Assembly: GCF_004402595.1 (NCBI RefSeq)
Contig: NZ_SOFY01000037.1
Location: 5,737 to 40,274 of the forward strand
Length of the DNA: 34,538 nucleotides
Source: Cryobacterium shii
GTDB taxonomy: Bacteria > Actinomycetota > Actinomycetes > Actinomycetales > Microbacteriaceae
Reading direction: 5' to 3'
The stretch's first letter is position 1, and the number at the start of each line of letters is the position of its first letter. The notes under the pieces are model-generated. The model searched no databases. It saw only the letters and a list, made by a program, of their open reading frames with translations, and had not been told where the DNA came from. Made by a program: the position numbers and the translations under genes. This document shows positions 25,137-32,515 of this stretch, one piece after another.

Positions 25137-25172
25137 CCGAGGCCCCGCCCGGGGCCCACCCGCGGCCCTCGG
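25137..25172. other. GC-rich hairpin upstream of the aminotransferase
   Basis: CCGAGG (25137-25142) pairs with CCTCGG (25167-25172); inside, GCCCC/GGGGC form a second stem. It lies between the tRNA promoter and the aminotransferase promoter. Its role is unclear. Confidence 0.3.
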
Positions 25173-25198
25173 AGCGCGGAATTGGCCGGGTTCGGCCC

Positions 25199-25227
25199 TT
25201 CGCCGGATCGGGGCGGCCCCGTATGCT
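25199..25227 (+). promoter_or_regulatory. Promoter TTCGCC-17-TATGCT (leaderless)
   Basis: The -35-like TTCGCC (25199-25204) and -10 TATGCT (25222-25227) are 17 nt apart. The -10 ends 6 nt before GTG 25234, and no Shine-Dalgarno is present, so the message is probably leaderless. Confidence 0.5.
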
Positions 25228-25233
25228 CGAAGC

Positions 25234-26436
25234 GTGGCTCACGAACTCAAGCGAATCTCTACTCGAATCGGCTCCATTGCGGAGTCGGCGACCCTCAAGG
25301 TCGACGGCAAGGCCAAGGCGCTGCAGGCGGCCGGCCGGCCGGTGATCAGCTTCGCCGCGGGCGAACCGGACTTCCCGACCCCCGCGCACATCGTCGAGGC
25401 GGCCGCGGCGGCCGTGCTCGACCCGAAGAACTACCGGTACACCCCCGCGGCCGGGCTGCCGGACCTGCGCGAGGCGATCGCGGCCAAGACCCTCCGGGAC
25501 AGCGGCCTGCAGGTCTCGCCCAGCCAGGTGGTCGTCACCAACGGCGGCAAGCAGGCCGTCTATCAGGCCTTCGCCACCCTGCTCGATCCGGGCGACGAGG
25601 TCATCGTGCCCACTCCCTACTGGACCACCTATCCGGAATCCATCCGGCTGGCCGGCGGCGTGCAGGTCGATGTCTTCGCGGGCAGCGACCAGAACTACCT
25701 CGTCACCGTCGAGCAGCTCGAGGCCGCCCGCACCCCGCGCACCAAGGTGCTCCTGTTCGTGTCACCGTCCAACCCCACCGGAGCCGTCTACTCCCCGGAG
25801 CAGACGAAGGCCATCGGCGACTGGGCCGAGGAACACGGCCTCTGGATCATCAGCGACGAGATCTACCAGAACCTCACCTATGACGGCGTGCGCGCCGTGT
25901 CGATCGTGGAGGCGGTTCCCGCGCTGGCGGACCGCACCATCCTGGTCAACGGCGTGGCCAAGACCTATGCCATGACCGGCTGGCGGCTCGGCTGGATGGT
26001 GGGCCCGCAGGACGCCATGAAGGCGGCGGCCAACCTGCAGTCGCACCTGTCCTCGAACGTCTCGAACATCTCCCAGCGCGCCGGGATCGCCGCCCTCACC
26101 GGGCCGCAGGATGCCGCGATCGCGATGCGGGAGGCCTTCGACCGCCGCCGCAAGGTCATCGTCGCCGAGCTGAACAAGATCCCCGGCATGGTCACGCCGA
26201 CGCCGCAGGGCGCGTTCTACGTCTACCCCGACGTCTCCGGCCTGCTCGGTCGCACCTGGGGCGGCGTCACCCCGACGACGTCGCTGGAGCTCGCCGACCT
26301 CATTCTCGACCAGGTCGAGGTGGCCGCCGTGCCCGGAGAGGCCTTCGGCCCCAGCGGCTACCTGCGCTTCTCCTATGCGCTGAGCGACGCGGCCCTGCTC
26401 GAGGGCGTTCAGCGCCTGCAGCGCCTCTTCGCGTAG
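25234..26436 (+). CDS. Pyridoxal-phosphate aminotransferase, aspartate aminotransferase type
   Basis: A 400-aa class I fold-type enzyme that exchanges amino groups between aspartate (or a similar amino acid) and 2-oxoglutarate. Visible: [11 protein letters not shown] near 36, [37 protein letters not shown] (Asn and Pro contacts), [12 protein letters not shown] (Asp-Tyr contacts), and the cofactor Lys243 in [16 protein letters not shown]. The closing [15 protein letters not shown] holds the substrate-carboxylate Arg. This is the Ib subgroup found next to secE/nusG in many actinobacteria. GTG 25234 is likely leaderless. It is followed by a very strong hairpin. Confidence 0.93.
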   Translation: MAHELKRISTRIGSIAESATLKVDGKAKALQAAGRPVISFAAGEPDFPTPAHIVEAAAAAVLDPKNYRYTPAAGLPDLREAIAAKTLRDSGLQVSPSQVVVTNGGKQAVYQAFATLLDPGDEVIVPTPYWTTYPESIRLAGGVQVDVFAGSDQNYLVTVEQLEAARTPRTKVLLFVSPSNPTGAVYSPEQTKAIGDWAEEHGLWIISDEIYQNLTYDGVRAVSIVEAVPALADRTILVNGVAKTYAMTGWRLGWMVGPQDAMKAAANLQSHLSSNVSNISQRAGIAALTGPQDAAIAMREAFDRRRKVIVAELNKIPGMVTPTPQGAFYVYPDVSGLLGRTWGGVTPTTSLELADLILDQVEVAAVPGEAFGPSGYLRFSYALSDAALLEGVQRLQRLFA

Positions 26437-26460
26437 CGCGCCGCGGGCACCCTCCGTTCG

Positions 26461-26518
26461 CGCGTGCGCTCAAATGACCGCCATCGGTGAAACGATGACG
26501 GTCATTTGAGCGCACGCG
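26461..26518. terminator. Near-perfect 26-bp hairpin after the aminotransferase
   Basis: Arms 26461-26486 and 26493-26518 pair at 25 of 26 positions around a 6-nt GTGAAA loop; the right arm contains CGGTCATTTGAGCGCACGC. It starts 24 nt after the stop. No U tract follows. It is the strongest hairpin in the window and is likely a terminator or an RNA-stabilising end. Confidence 0.85.
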
Positions 26519-26617
26519 GCGGCGATCCAGGGTCGCTATGAGGCGCTAGGCGAGGAACCCGGAATCCGTTCGTGCGCAGTGCTTCCTGTGGGCGGCGCGG
26601 CATGGGACCCTATTTCC

Positions 26618-27532
26618 ATGGAACTTTCGCCCCCGGTCGTGCGCGTGCGCGACCTGCACAAGTCCTACGGCGACTTCAATGCCGTGCGCGGGATCAGTTT
26701 CGACATCGAGGCCGGTGAGACGTTCGCGCTCCTCGGACCGAACGGGGCCGGGAAGAGCACCGCGATCGAGATCCTCGAGGGCTACCGCGACCGCACCTCC
26801 GGCGAGGTGAGCGTGCTTGGCGTCGACCCGCAGCGCGGCGGCCTCGGCTGGAAATCGCGCCTGGGCATCGTGCTGCAGTCCAGCGGGGAGAGCGGCAACG
26901 TCACCGTCACAGAGCAACTCACCCACTTCGCCGGCCTCTACCCGCGGCCGCGCCGCGTCGCCGAGGTGATCGAGGCCGTCGGCCTGGAGCCGAAGGCGAA
27001 GACCCGCATCAGCAAGCTCTCCGGCGGCCAGCGTCGGCGCGTGGACGTGGCGCTGGGCATCATCGGCCGGCCCGAACTGTTGTTCCTGGACGAGCCCACC
27101 ACGGGCTTCGACCCCGAGGCACGCCACCAGTTCTGGGACCTCGTGCGCCGGCTCAAGGCGGAGGGCACGACCATCCTGCTCACCACGCACTACCTCGACG
27201 AGGCCGCCCAGCTCGGCGACCGGGCGGGCGTGATCAACGACGGCCGGCTGATCGACATCGGTGCCATCGGCGAGATCGGCGGGGCGGATGCCCGGGTCCC
27301 CTTGGTGCGCTGGCGCGACGCTTCCGGCACGCTCCAGGAGAAACGCACGCAGGAACCGGCGCGGCTGGTGGCCGAACTCGCCGCGGCATCCGGTGGCGAA
27401 CCCGGCAACCTCGAGGTGATCCGGCCCAGCCTGGAGGACATCTACCTCGGCCTGGTGCGCGGCAGCCGGCCGGCCTCCGGCACGACGGATGCGGCGGACG
27501 CCCTGGGGAACGACGCGGAGGTGCTCGCATGA
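26618..27532 (+). CDS. ABC exporter ATP-binding protein
   Basis: A 304-aa ATPase of the ABC-2 (DrrA/CcmA-like) export type. Walker A GPNGAGKST is at residues 41-49, the signature KLSGGQRRR near 134, Walker B ELLFLDEPTTGFDPEA near 153-168, and the H-switch LLTTHYLDEAAQ after it. All catalytic residues are present. A C-terminal extension follows the core. ATG 26618 is preferred to the upstream in-frame ATG 26579, which would add 13 unrelated residues; no clear ribosome-binding site is visible. The stop overlaps the permease start (ATGA). The substrate cannot be told; such pairs export drugs or lipids. Confidence 0.93.
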   Translation: MELSPPVVRVRDLHKSYGDFNAVRGISFDIEAGETFALLGPNGAGKSTAIEILEGYRDRTSGEVSVLGVDPQRGGLGWKSRLGIVLQSSGESGNVTVTEQLTHFAGLYPRPRRVAEVIEAVGLEPKAKTRISKLSGGQRRRVDVALGIIGRPELLFLDEPTTGFDPEARHQFWDLVRRLKAEGTTILLTTHYLDEAAQLGDRAGVINDGRLIDIGAIGEIGGADARVPLVRWRDASGTLQEKRTQEPARLVAELAAASGGEPGNLEVIRPSLEDIYLGLVRGSRPASGTTDAADALGNDAEVLA

Positions 27533-28452
27533 GCCGGCTCGAGACGGACTCCGGCAGCACGACCCGAGCTGCGGCGAGCGCAGAGCGGCCAGGGTCTCGT
27601 GCGAGGTCGACGGCGAGGTCGAGGTCGAGCGCCGGGCTGGCGACGGTCCTGCGGGTCGGGCTTTCCCGCATCCGTTACGAGACCCGGATCTACTTCCGCA
27701 CCACGGACAGCGTGTTCTTCACGTTCCTGTTCCCGTTCATCATGCTGGCCATCTTCACGGCCGCTTTCGGGTCGTCGGGCAATGTGGGCGCCGCGCCCGA
27801 CGGCACCGGCGGCATCAGCGTGGGCGCGTATTACCTGCCCGGGATGCTCGCCGCCGGCATGCTGCTCTCGGGGGTGCAGAACCTCGCCGTCGACATCGCC
27901 GGGGAGAAGGGCGACGGCACCCTCAAACGGCTCGGCGGCACGCCGCTGTCGCCGCTGAGCTATTTCATCGGCAAGATCGGTCAGGTTCTGGTGACCGGTA
28001 TCTTCCAGGCGGCGCTGCTGATCCTGGTCGCCCGGGTGCTGCTCGGCATCGACCTGCCGACCGAACCGGGGAAGTGGCTGACCTTCGCCTGGGTGTTCCT
28101 GTTCGGCGTCGTCACCTGCGCTTTCCTGGGCATCGCGCTCTCGGCGCTGCCCCGCTCGGGCAAGAGTGCCACCGCGGTGGTCATCCCGATCGTGCTGATC
28201 CTGCAGTTCATCTCCGGCGTCTACCTGCAGTTCTACCTGCTGCCGGACTGGATGCAGAACCTGGCCAGCGTGTTCCCGCTCAAGTGGATGGCTCAGGGCA
28301 TGCGCGGCGTGTTCCTGCCGGACAGCTTCGCCAGTCTCGAGCAGAGCGGCGCCTGGGACTTCCCGCTGATCGCGCTCAACCTGGCGATCTGGCTGGTCGT
28401 CGGGCTCGTGCTCAGCCGGGTCACCTTCCGCTGGATCCGCAAGGACACCTAG
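27529..28452 (+). CDS. ABC-2 type exporter permease
   Basis: A 307-aa membrane protein with about six helices: SVFFTFLFPFIMLAIFTAAF (about 60-80), YYLPGMLAAGMLLSGVQNLAV, FIGKIGQVLVTGIFQAALLILV, FAWVFLFGVVTCAFLGIALSAL, AVVIPIVLILQFISGVYLQF and LIALNLAIWLVVGLVLSRV. The typical sequence order with FLP...LPPWMQNLA-like PDWMQNLASVFPLKWM supports the ABC-2 permease fold. The first 40 residues are a hydrophilic Arg/Ser-rich stretch encoded by a short repetitive sequence (CGAGGTCGACGGCGAGGTCG, near 27600). It overlaps the ATPase gene by 4 nt. A tandem repeat and a hairpin follow. Confidence 0.92.
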   Translation: MSRLETDSGSTTRAAASAERPGSRARSTARSRSSAGLATVLRVGLSRIRYETRIYFRTTDSVFFTFLFPFIMLAIFTAAFGSSGNVGAAPDGTGGISVGAYYLPGMLAAGMLLSGVQNLAVDIAGEKGDGTLKRLGGTPLSPLSYFIGKIGQVLVTGIFQAALLILVARVLLGIDLPTEPGKWLTFAWVFLFGVVTCAFLGIALSALPRSGKSATAVVIPIVLILQFISGVYLQFYLLPDWMQNLASVFPLKWMAQGMRGVFLPDSFASLEQSGAWDFPLIALNLAIWLVVGLVLSRVTFRWIRKDT

Positions 28453-28470
28453 CGCCGTTCCGCGCTGCGC

Positions 28471-28509
28471 GGTCGCGCTGCCGGGTCGCGCTGCGGGGTC
28501 GCGCTGCGG
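28471..28509. repeat. 13-bp tandem repeat, three units
   Basis: GGTCGCGCTGCGG is repeated from 28471, the first unit with one change, directly after the exporter operon and 24 nt before the hairpin. Noncoding, and the unit is not a multiple of three. Confidence 0.9.
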
Positions 28510-28532
28510 TGCAGCAATTCCCGGGCAGAACG

Positions 28533-28609
28533 AATTCGACGGAGATTTTGCCCGCATCGGGCCCGAAACACCGGAATCCCACTTTTTAGAGCAGAATCTC
28601 CGTCGAATT
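28533..28609. terminator. Long hairpin, 19-bp stem (family copy 2)
   Basis: Arms AATTCGACGGAGATTTTGC (28533-28551) and 28591-28609 pair with a single T/G wobble. The loop is 39 nt, as in the copy at 8402-8478, and contains CCGGAA and TTTTT. It lies 80 nt after the exporter stop. Confidence 0.85.
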
Positions 28610-28703
28610 GGTAGGGCGCCGGACACCGTTTCCCGTTTGGGGCGAGACGGGCCGCCGGGCGAAGGACCGGGCTGGACGAAGCATCCGTCGCCGGCCGGGG
28701 GCA

Positions 28704-28733
28704 TTGTCGGCCGGATCCACCGCGAGCAGACTG
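28704..28733 (+). promoter_or_regulatory. Promoter TTGTCG-18-CAGACT with a seven-codon leaderless ORF
   Basis: TTGTCG (28704-28709) and CAGACT (28728-28733) are 18 nt apart. An ATG follows at 28739 and opens the frame M-T-D-A-P-E-S, stopping at TAG 28760-28762. The frame is the same as that of the membrane protein at 28772. Confidence 0.4.
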
Positions 28734-28771
28734 TCAGCATGACCGATGCCCCCGAGAGTTAGGCGACGACG

Positions 28772-29467
28772 GTGCCCGCCGGGGTGGCCGCCGCCGGGAG
28801 TGCCCGTGGCTCGTGGCGCGACCGCCGCCCCGAGGTCGGCTTCGCCGCGATCGTGCTGGGCCTGGCCCTCCTCGCCGGAGCCGTCGCGGCCGCCGTGATC
28901 TCCGGCGGCGTCTGGTCTGCCGCGGTGCCGGTCGTCGGCCTGTCCGTCGCACTCGGCGTGCTCGCCGTCGGGATCATCGTGCTGGGTATCCGCGGCAAGC
29001 AGAGCGGCGCCGTCGGCCGGTTCGCCTTTCTGGCGGCCGTGGTCCTGGTAGTCGTGGGCCTGTTCCCCGCCGGCACGCAGTTCTTCCCGGTCGGAGCCGC
29101 CACCTGGACCGTGAGCGCCGACGCCGCCGGCGCTCCCCCGGGCTACGCCGTGCTCTCCGGCCGGGCGACCATCGAGCTCTCGGCCCTCGACGCCGCCGCC
29201 GCGGAGGCGCGCACGATCGACGTCTGGATGGGGGTCGGCGTGACCGAGCTCGTCCTGCCGGACAACCGGTCCGTGCGCGTCGAGGCCAGCACCCTGGCCG
29301 GCGAGATCGATTACGTCGGCGAGAGAGCCGCGGTGCAGCAGGGCGGCATCTTCTTCCACGACGCGCGCACGTTCAACCCCGGCGACGCCCCGCCGGTCGC
29401 GCGCGTGCGCGTCTGGACCCTCCTCGGCCAGGTCTCGGTCGTCGGCGCCGACCCCGGGGGCCCCTGA
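28772..29467 (+). CDS. Membrane protein with LiaF/Toastrack-like C-terminal domain
   Basis: A 231-aa protein with three transmembrane helices in the first half (VGFAAIVLGLALLAGAVAAAVIS, VVGLSVALGVLAVGIIVLGI, FAFLAAVVLVVVGLF). The second half (WTVSADAAG... SGRATIELSALDAAAAEARTIDVWMGVGVTELVLPDNRSVRVEASTLAGEIDY ... VRVWTLLGQVSVVG) is a beta-rich domain of the LiaF/Toastrack type, found in PspC-linked envelope-stress proteins. A PspC domain is not visible. GTG 28772 is the first start after an in-frame TAG at 28760; without that stop, translation would begin at ATG 28739. The stop overlaps the ATG of the following gene (TGATG). The fold call is from pattern similarity and is moderate. Confidence 0.7.
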   Translation: MPAGVAAAGSARGSWRDRRPEVGFAAIVLGLALLAGAVAAAVISGGVWSAAVPVVGLSVALGVLAVGIIVLGIRGKQSGAVGRFAFLAAVVLVVVGLFPAGTQFFPVGAATWTVSADAAGAPPGYAVLSGRATIELSALDAAAAEARTIDVWMGVGVTELVLPDNRSVRVEASTLAGEIDYVGERAAVQQGGIFFHDARTFNPGDAPPVARVRVWTLLGQVSVVGADPGGP

Positions 29468-30351
29468 TGGTCACCCCGCACCCGGACGACCCCGCCGCGG
29501 CCGAGCCCGGTAACGACGAAGCCAGCAGCGGCGAGCCGCGCACGGACCCACCGGGCACGGGCGAGCGCACGGATGCCGCAGCGCCCGAACCCGACACCGA
29601 CGCACTGTCCGAGACGGTCGCGCTGGAGCCCGCGGCGTCCGAGGCCGAGGTCTCCGACCTCACCGTGGCCCTGGCCCCCGCCCCCGACAGCGCGGCCACC
29701 GGACCTGCCGTTCCCGACGACCTGACCGTGGCGTTCACCCCGGTGCGCGACGGCGTGGAGCCCGACCGCGAGGCGCCCGAAGCCGGTGCGTCCGAGCCCT
29801 CCGACCTCACCGAGGCCTTCGCCCCCGGGCCCGATGCCACCAGGCCCGGAACCGGGCCCGGCACCGGCACCGACCCAGACGGTGCGCACACCATCGCGTC
29901 CCCGGGGCCGATCCCCGAATACCGGCTCGAGCGGTCCGGCACCGGAACCGGAACCGGAACCGGAACCGGCACCGCGGCCGACACGGCAGCGGACACGACG
30001 GGCGACACCGCGACGCTTCGTTATCTCCCGGCCGATCTCCCGGCCGCCAAGCCTGTCCGCCCGGCGACGGGGGCACCCGCCTACCCGGTCGCCGGTGGGC
30101 CGGGGTACCCCGCGGCAGCGGTGCCGGACGTGCCCGCGCAGCCGACGGCATCCGTGCGCCGCACTCGCCGGCCGCTCTTCGGCACCATCGTCTGGGGCGT
30201 GCTGCTGCTCGCCTTCGCCGCCTTCATGCTGATCGGGGTGCTGGCGCCCGCCCCCGCGGACCCGACCCTCCGGCTTCTCAGCGGTGTCGTCGCGATCGGA
30301 CTGCTGCTCATCGTCGTCGGCATCGTCGTCGTGTTCCGCCGAGCCGACTGA
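29467..30351 (+). CDS. Disordered acidic protein with two C-terminal membrane helices
   Basis: A 294-aa protein with no recognised family. The first 200 residues are acidic, Pro/Thr/Ala-rich and probably disordered. They contain three related motifs, SDLTVALAPAP, DDLTVAFTPVR and SDLTEAFAPGP, plus SETVALEPA, and six Gly-Thr pairs from a 6-bp DNA array (29938-29973). The C-terminus has two hydrophobic helices (LFGTIVWGVLLLAFAAFMLIG and LLSGVVAIGLLLIVVGIVVVF). The start overlaps the upstream stop (TGATG), so it is coupled with the LiaF-like gene. Repeated T-x-A-[LF] motifs could be phosphothreonine sites for FHA-domain partners; this is a guess. Confidence 0.7.
   Translation: MVTPHPDDPAAAEPGNDEASSGEPRTDPPGTGERTDAAAPEPDTDALSETVALEPAASEAEVSDLTVALAPAPDSAATGPAVPDDLTVAFTPVRDGVEPDREAPEAGASEPSDLTEAFAPGPDATRPGTGPGTGTDPDGAHTIASPGPIPEYRLERSGTGTGTGTGTGTAADTAADTTGDTATLRYLPADLPAAKPVRPATGAPAYPVAGGPGYPAAAVPDVPAQPTASVRRTRRPLFGTIVWGVLLLAFAAFMLIGVLAPAPADPTLRLLSGVVAIGLLLIVVGIVVVFRRAD
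29938..29973 (+). repeat. Gly-Thr hexanucleotide repeat, six units
   Basis: GGAACC is repeated perfectly four times, bordered by GGCACC at both ends. In frame in the disordered protein. Confidence 0.9.
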
Positions 30352-30378
30352 CCACCGACCCGGGGCCACCGGCCCGGG

Positions 30379-31572
30379 CTACAGGTCCAGACCGACCAGC
30401 ACCGGCTCGGGCTGCAGGTTGACGCCGAACTCGGCCTGCACCCGGCCCAGCACGAGGCGGGCGAGTTGTGCGATCTCGTCGGCGGTCGCTCCCCCCGTGT
30501 TGGTCAGCGCGAGCGTGTGCTTGCTCGACACGGCGGCGCGCGAACCGGGCAGCCGGAAGCCGCGCGTGATGCCCGAGTTCTCGATCAGCCAGGCCGCGCT
30601 CAGCTTGACCAGCGGCACGACGGGCGTGCCCGGGATCGGTCCCACCCCGGCGTACTCGTCGAGCGGGATCACTCGGTCGGGCAGCTCCTGCTCGTTCAGC
30701 GGCCAGCGCGGGCATGCGGCCGGCAGGGTGCGCGAGAAGGCCAGCGACACGATCGGGTTGGTGAAGAACGAACCGGAACTGCGGGTGTCCGGGTCGGCCG
30801 GGTCGAGCACCATCCCCTTCGCCGCGCGCAGCCCCAGCACGGTCTCCCGCAGCGCGGTCAGCGGCACGCGGTCGCCCAACTGCACGCCGAGGGCCGTCGC
30901 GAGCTGCGCGTACGCAACCGGCCGACTGAGGGCGCTGCCGAGAACGGATGCCTCCGCCCGGGTGTCGTGCAGGTCCAGTTCCACCGCGACCACCAGGCCG
31001 CGGAGCCCCTGCTTGAGCACCGAGGTGCGATAGCCGAGTGCGAGCTCCGCCGCGGGCATCCGGCGCAGCTCATGGGTCTCGTAGTCCAGGAAGTCGATCG
31101 CCGCCAGGCTGCTGCCGAGCTCCTGCCCGTAGGCGCCGATGTTCTGCACCGGGGCCGCCCCGGTCGACCCGGGGATGCCGGACAGGGCCTCGATGCCGGC
31201 CCAGCCCTGCGCGACCGTGTAGGCCACCACCTCGTCCCACGGTTCGCCGGCCTGCACGCGCAGCCGCAGCCGCCCGGGCTCGGTCGAGGCCGAGGCCGAC
31301 GCAGAAGCAGACGCCGGCTCAGAAGCAGAAGCAGGGTCGAGCACGCTGACCCCGCGGGTCAGCACCCGGATCACGGTGCCGTCGAAGCCCTCGTCGGCGA
31401 CCACGGTGTTGGAGCCGCCGCCGAGCAGCATCCAATCGTCACCGGACGCCCACGCCTCGAGCGTCTGGTCGACCAGGTCCTGCTCGGTCGCCGGGGAGAC
31501 CATCCGGGCCGGGGGGCCGCCCACGGCCATGGTGGTCAGCTGGGCGAAAGGAGGGGGTGCGAGCTCGGTCAT
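30379..31572 (-). CDS. murB: UDP-N-acetylmuramate dehydrogenase
   Basis: NADPH-dependent flavoenzyme that makes UDP-MurNAc, an early cytosolic step of peptidoglycan synthesis. The FAD-binding part shows TTMAVGGPPARMV, LLGGGSNTVVADEGFDGTVIRV, and the central IEALSGIPGSTGAAPVQNIGAYGQEL with the conserved GIPG and GAYGQE; later SSGSFFTNPIV holds the catalytic Ser, and the last domain has AAWLIENSG and SSKHTLALTNTGGAT. The 397 aa exceed the usual length partly because of an Ala/Ser-rich insertion near residue 82-97 ([12 protein letters not shown]) encoded by repetitive DNA at about 31285-31336. ATG 31572 lies 14 nt after hadB, indicating an operon. Confidence 0.96.
   Translation of the reverse strand: MTELAPPPFAQLTTMAVGGPPARMVSPATEQDLVDQTLEAWASGDDWMLLGGGSNTVVADEGFDGTVIRVLTRGVSVLDPASASEPASASASASASTEPGRLRLRVQAGEPWDEVVAYTVAQGWAGIEALSGIPGSTGAAPVQNIGAYGQELGSSLAAIDFLDYETHELRRMPAAELALGYRTSVLKQGLRGLVVAVELDLHDTRAEASVLGSALSRPVAYAQLATALGVQLGDRVPLTALRETVLGLRAAKGMVLDPADPDTRSSGSFFTNPIVSLAFSRTLPAACPRWPLNEQELPDRVIPLDEYAGVGPIPGTPVVPLVKLSAAWLIENSGITRGFRLPGSRAAVSSKHTLALTNTGGATADEIAQLARLVLGRVQAEFGVNLQPEPVLVGLDL
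31285..31336 (-). repeat. Imperfect Ala/Ser codon repeat inserted in murB
   Basis: GCAGAAGCAGA-type units alternate with GAGGCCGAGGCC on the plus strand and encode a run of Ala-Ser pairs. The insertion falls between conserved strands of the FAD-binding domain, so a surface loop is expected. Confidence 0.7.
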
Positions 31573-31586
31573 CGGGCGCGGTCCGC

Positions 31587-32021
31587 TCAGACCAGGCTGA
31601 CGCGGGCCTGCGCCTTGCCGAGCACAGTCACCTCGTTGGCCGACACGGCGAGGTCGATGCGGGCGATTCCGGCGGCCGGGTCGATGGCGCCGACCTTGGC
31701 CACCACGGTCACTTCGGCGCCGTCGACCGGATCCACCAGCACCGGGCGGGTGAACCGCACCTGGTAGTCGACGATGCGGCCGGGGTCGCCGGCCCAGTCG
31801 ACGACCGGCTGCACGGCGAAGCCCATGGTGAGCATGCCATGGGCGAGCACCCCCGGCAGGCCGACGGAGACGGCGACGTCGTCACGGTAGTGAATGGGGT
31901 TGAAGTCCCCGGATGCTCCGGCGTAGCGCACCAGGGAATCGCGCGTCAACGGGAACGTGCCGGTGGCGACGACGTCGCCCACGGTCAGGTCGGCGAGAAC
32001 GGGTGTTGCCTGGCTGGTCAT
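31587..32021 (-). CDS. hadB: MaoC-type dehydratase, HadB-like
   Basis: A 144-aa hot-dog fold protein, predicted subunit of a (3R)-hydroxyacyl dehydratase. The hydratase motif 2 is visible in YAGASGDFNPIHYRDDVAVSVGLPGVLAHGMLTM, including the catalytic Asp and His. Its ATG overlaps the stop of the upstream hadA (ATGA), which fits the HadAB heterodimer of fatty-acid or mycolate synthesis in actinobacteria. murB follows 14 nt later. This organism type lacks mycolates, so a role in ordinary fatty acid elongation or CoA-ester metabolism is more likely. Confidence 0.9.
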   Translation of the reverse strand: MTSQATPVLADLTVGDVVATGTFPLTRDSLVRYAGASGDFNPIHYRDDVAVSVGLPGVLAHGMLTMGFAVQPVVDWAGDPGRIVDYQVRFTRPVLVDPVDGAEVTVVAKVGAIDPAAGIARIDLAVSANEVTVLGKAQARVSLV

Positions 32022-32464
32022 TCGTCTCCCCTGACGACGAGGGTGGAGGTCGCGGTGACCACGTGGGCGCCGGCGGCGTCGACGACGCGCGATTCGGCCG
32101 TCACCATCGAGTGGCCGCCGAGGCTCTTGACGCTCGCCACCGTGAGGGTGGCGGTGAGCAGGTCGCCGGCCACGATCGGGCGGCTGAAGCTGAATCGCTG
32201 GTCGCCGTGCACGACCCGGCTGAAGTCGATTCCGGCATCCGGCTCGGCCAGAAGCTGCGCCAGCGTGGCCTCCTGCACGACCACGGCGAAGGTGGGCGGG
32301 GCGACGACGTCGGCGTAGCCCGCGGCGCGCGCGGCTTCCGGGTCGAGGTTGATCGGACTGGTGGCGAAGACGGCGCGGGCGAACTCGCGCACCTTCTCCC
32401 GGCCGACAAGGTAGGGGGCGACGGGCGGGAAGACCCGGCCCTGCAGTTCGGGGTTGACAGACAC
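32018..32464 (-). CDS. hadA: MaoC-like dehydratase N-terminal domain protein, HadA-like
   Basis: A 148-aa hot-dog fold protein resembling the non-catalytic HadA/HadC subunit: YLVGREKVREFARAVFATSPINLDPEAARAAGYADVVAPPTFAVV and VVHGDQRFSFSRPIVAGDLLTATLTV are the typical runs. It lacks the Asp-His hydratase motif present in hadB. Position with hadB and murB is the conserved actinobacterial layout. GTG 32464 has no Shine-Dalgarno; TAAGCT lies 6 nt upstream on the minus strand, so the message may be leaderless. The divergent acetyltransferase starts only 51 nt away. Confidence 0.9.
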   Translation of the reverse strand: MSVNPELQGRVFPPVAPYLVGREKVREFARAVFATSPINLDPEAARAAGYADVVAPPTFAVVVQEATLAQLLAEPDAGIDFSRVVHGDQRFSFSRPIVAGDLLTATLTVASVKSLGGHSMVTAESRVVDAAGAHVVTATSTLVVRGDE

Positions 32465-32470
32465 AGGAGG

Positions 32471-32508
32471 AGCTTACCTTTTCGCACCCGGCACGGATCG
32501 GGCAGACT
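32471..32508. promoter_or_regulatory. Back-to-back leaderless -10 boxes for hadA and the acetyltransferase
   Basis: TAAGCT (32471-32476, minus) ends 6 nt before GTG 32464. CAGACT (32503-32508, plus) ends 7 nt before GTG 32516, with TTTCGC 17 nt upstream. The two promoters share fewer than 60 nt. Confidence 0.4.
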
Positions 32509-32515
32509 GGCTGAT

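Noticed and set aside
28760-28762. TAG read through as an unusual amino acid
   Set aside because: No pyrrolysine system is expected in this group and a GTG restart is available 10 nt downstream.
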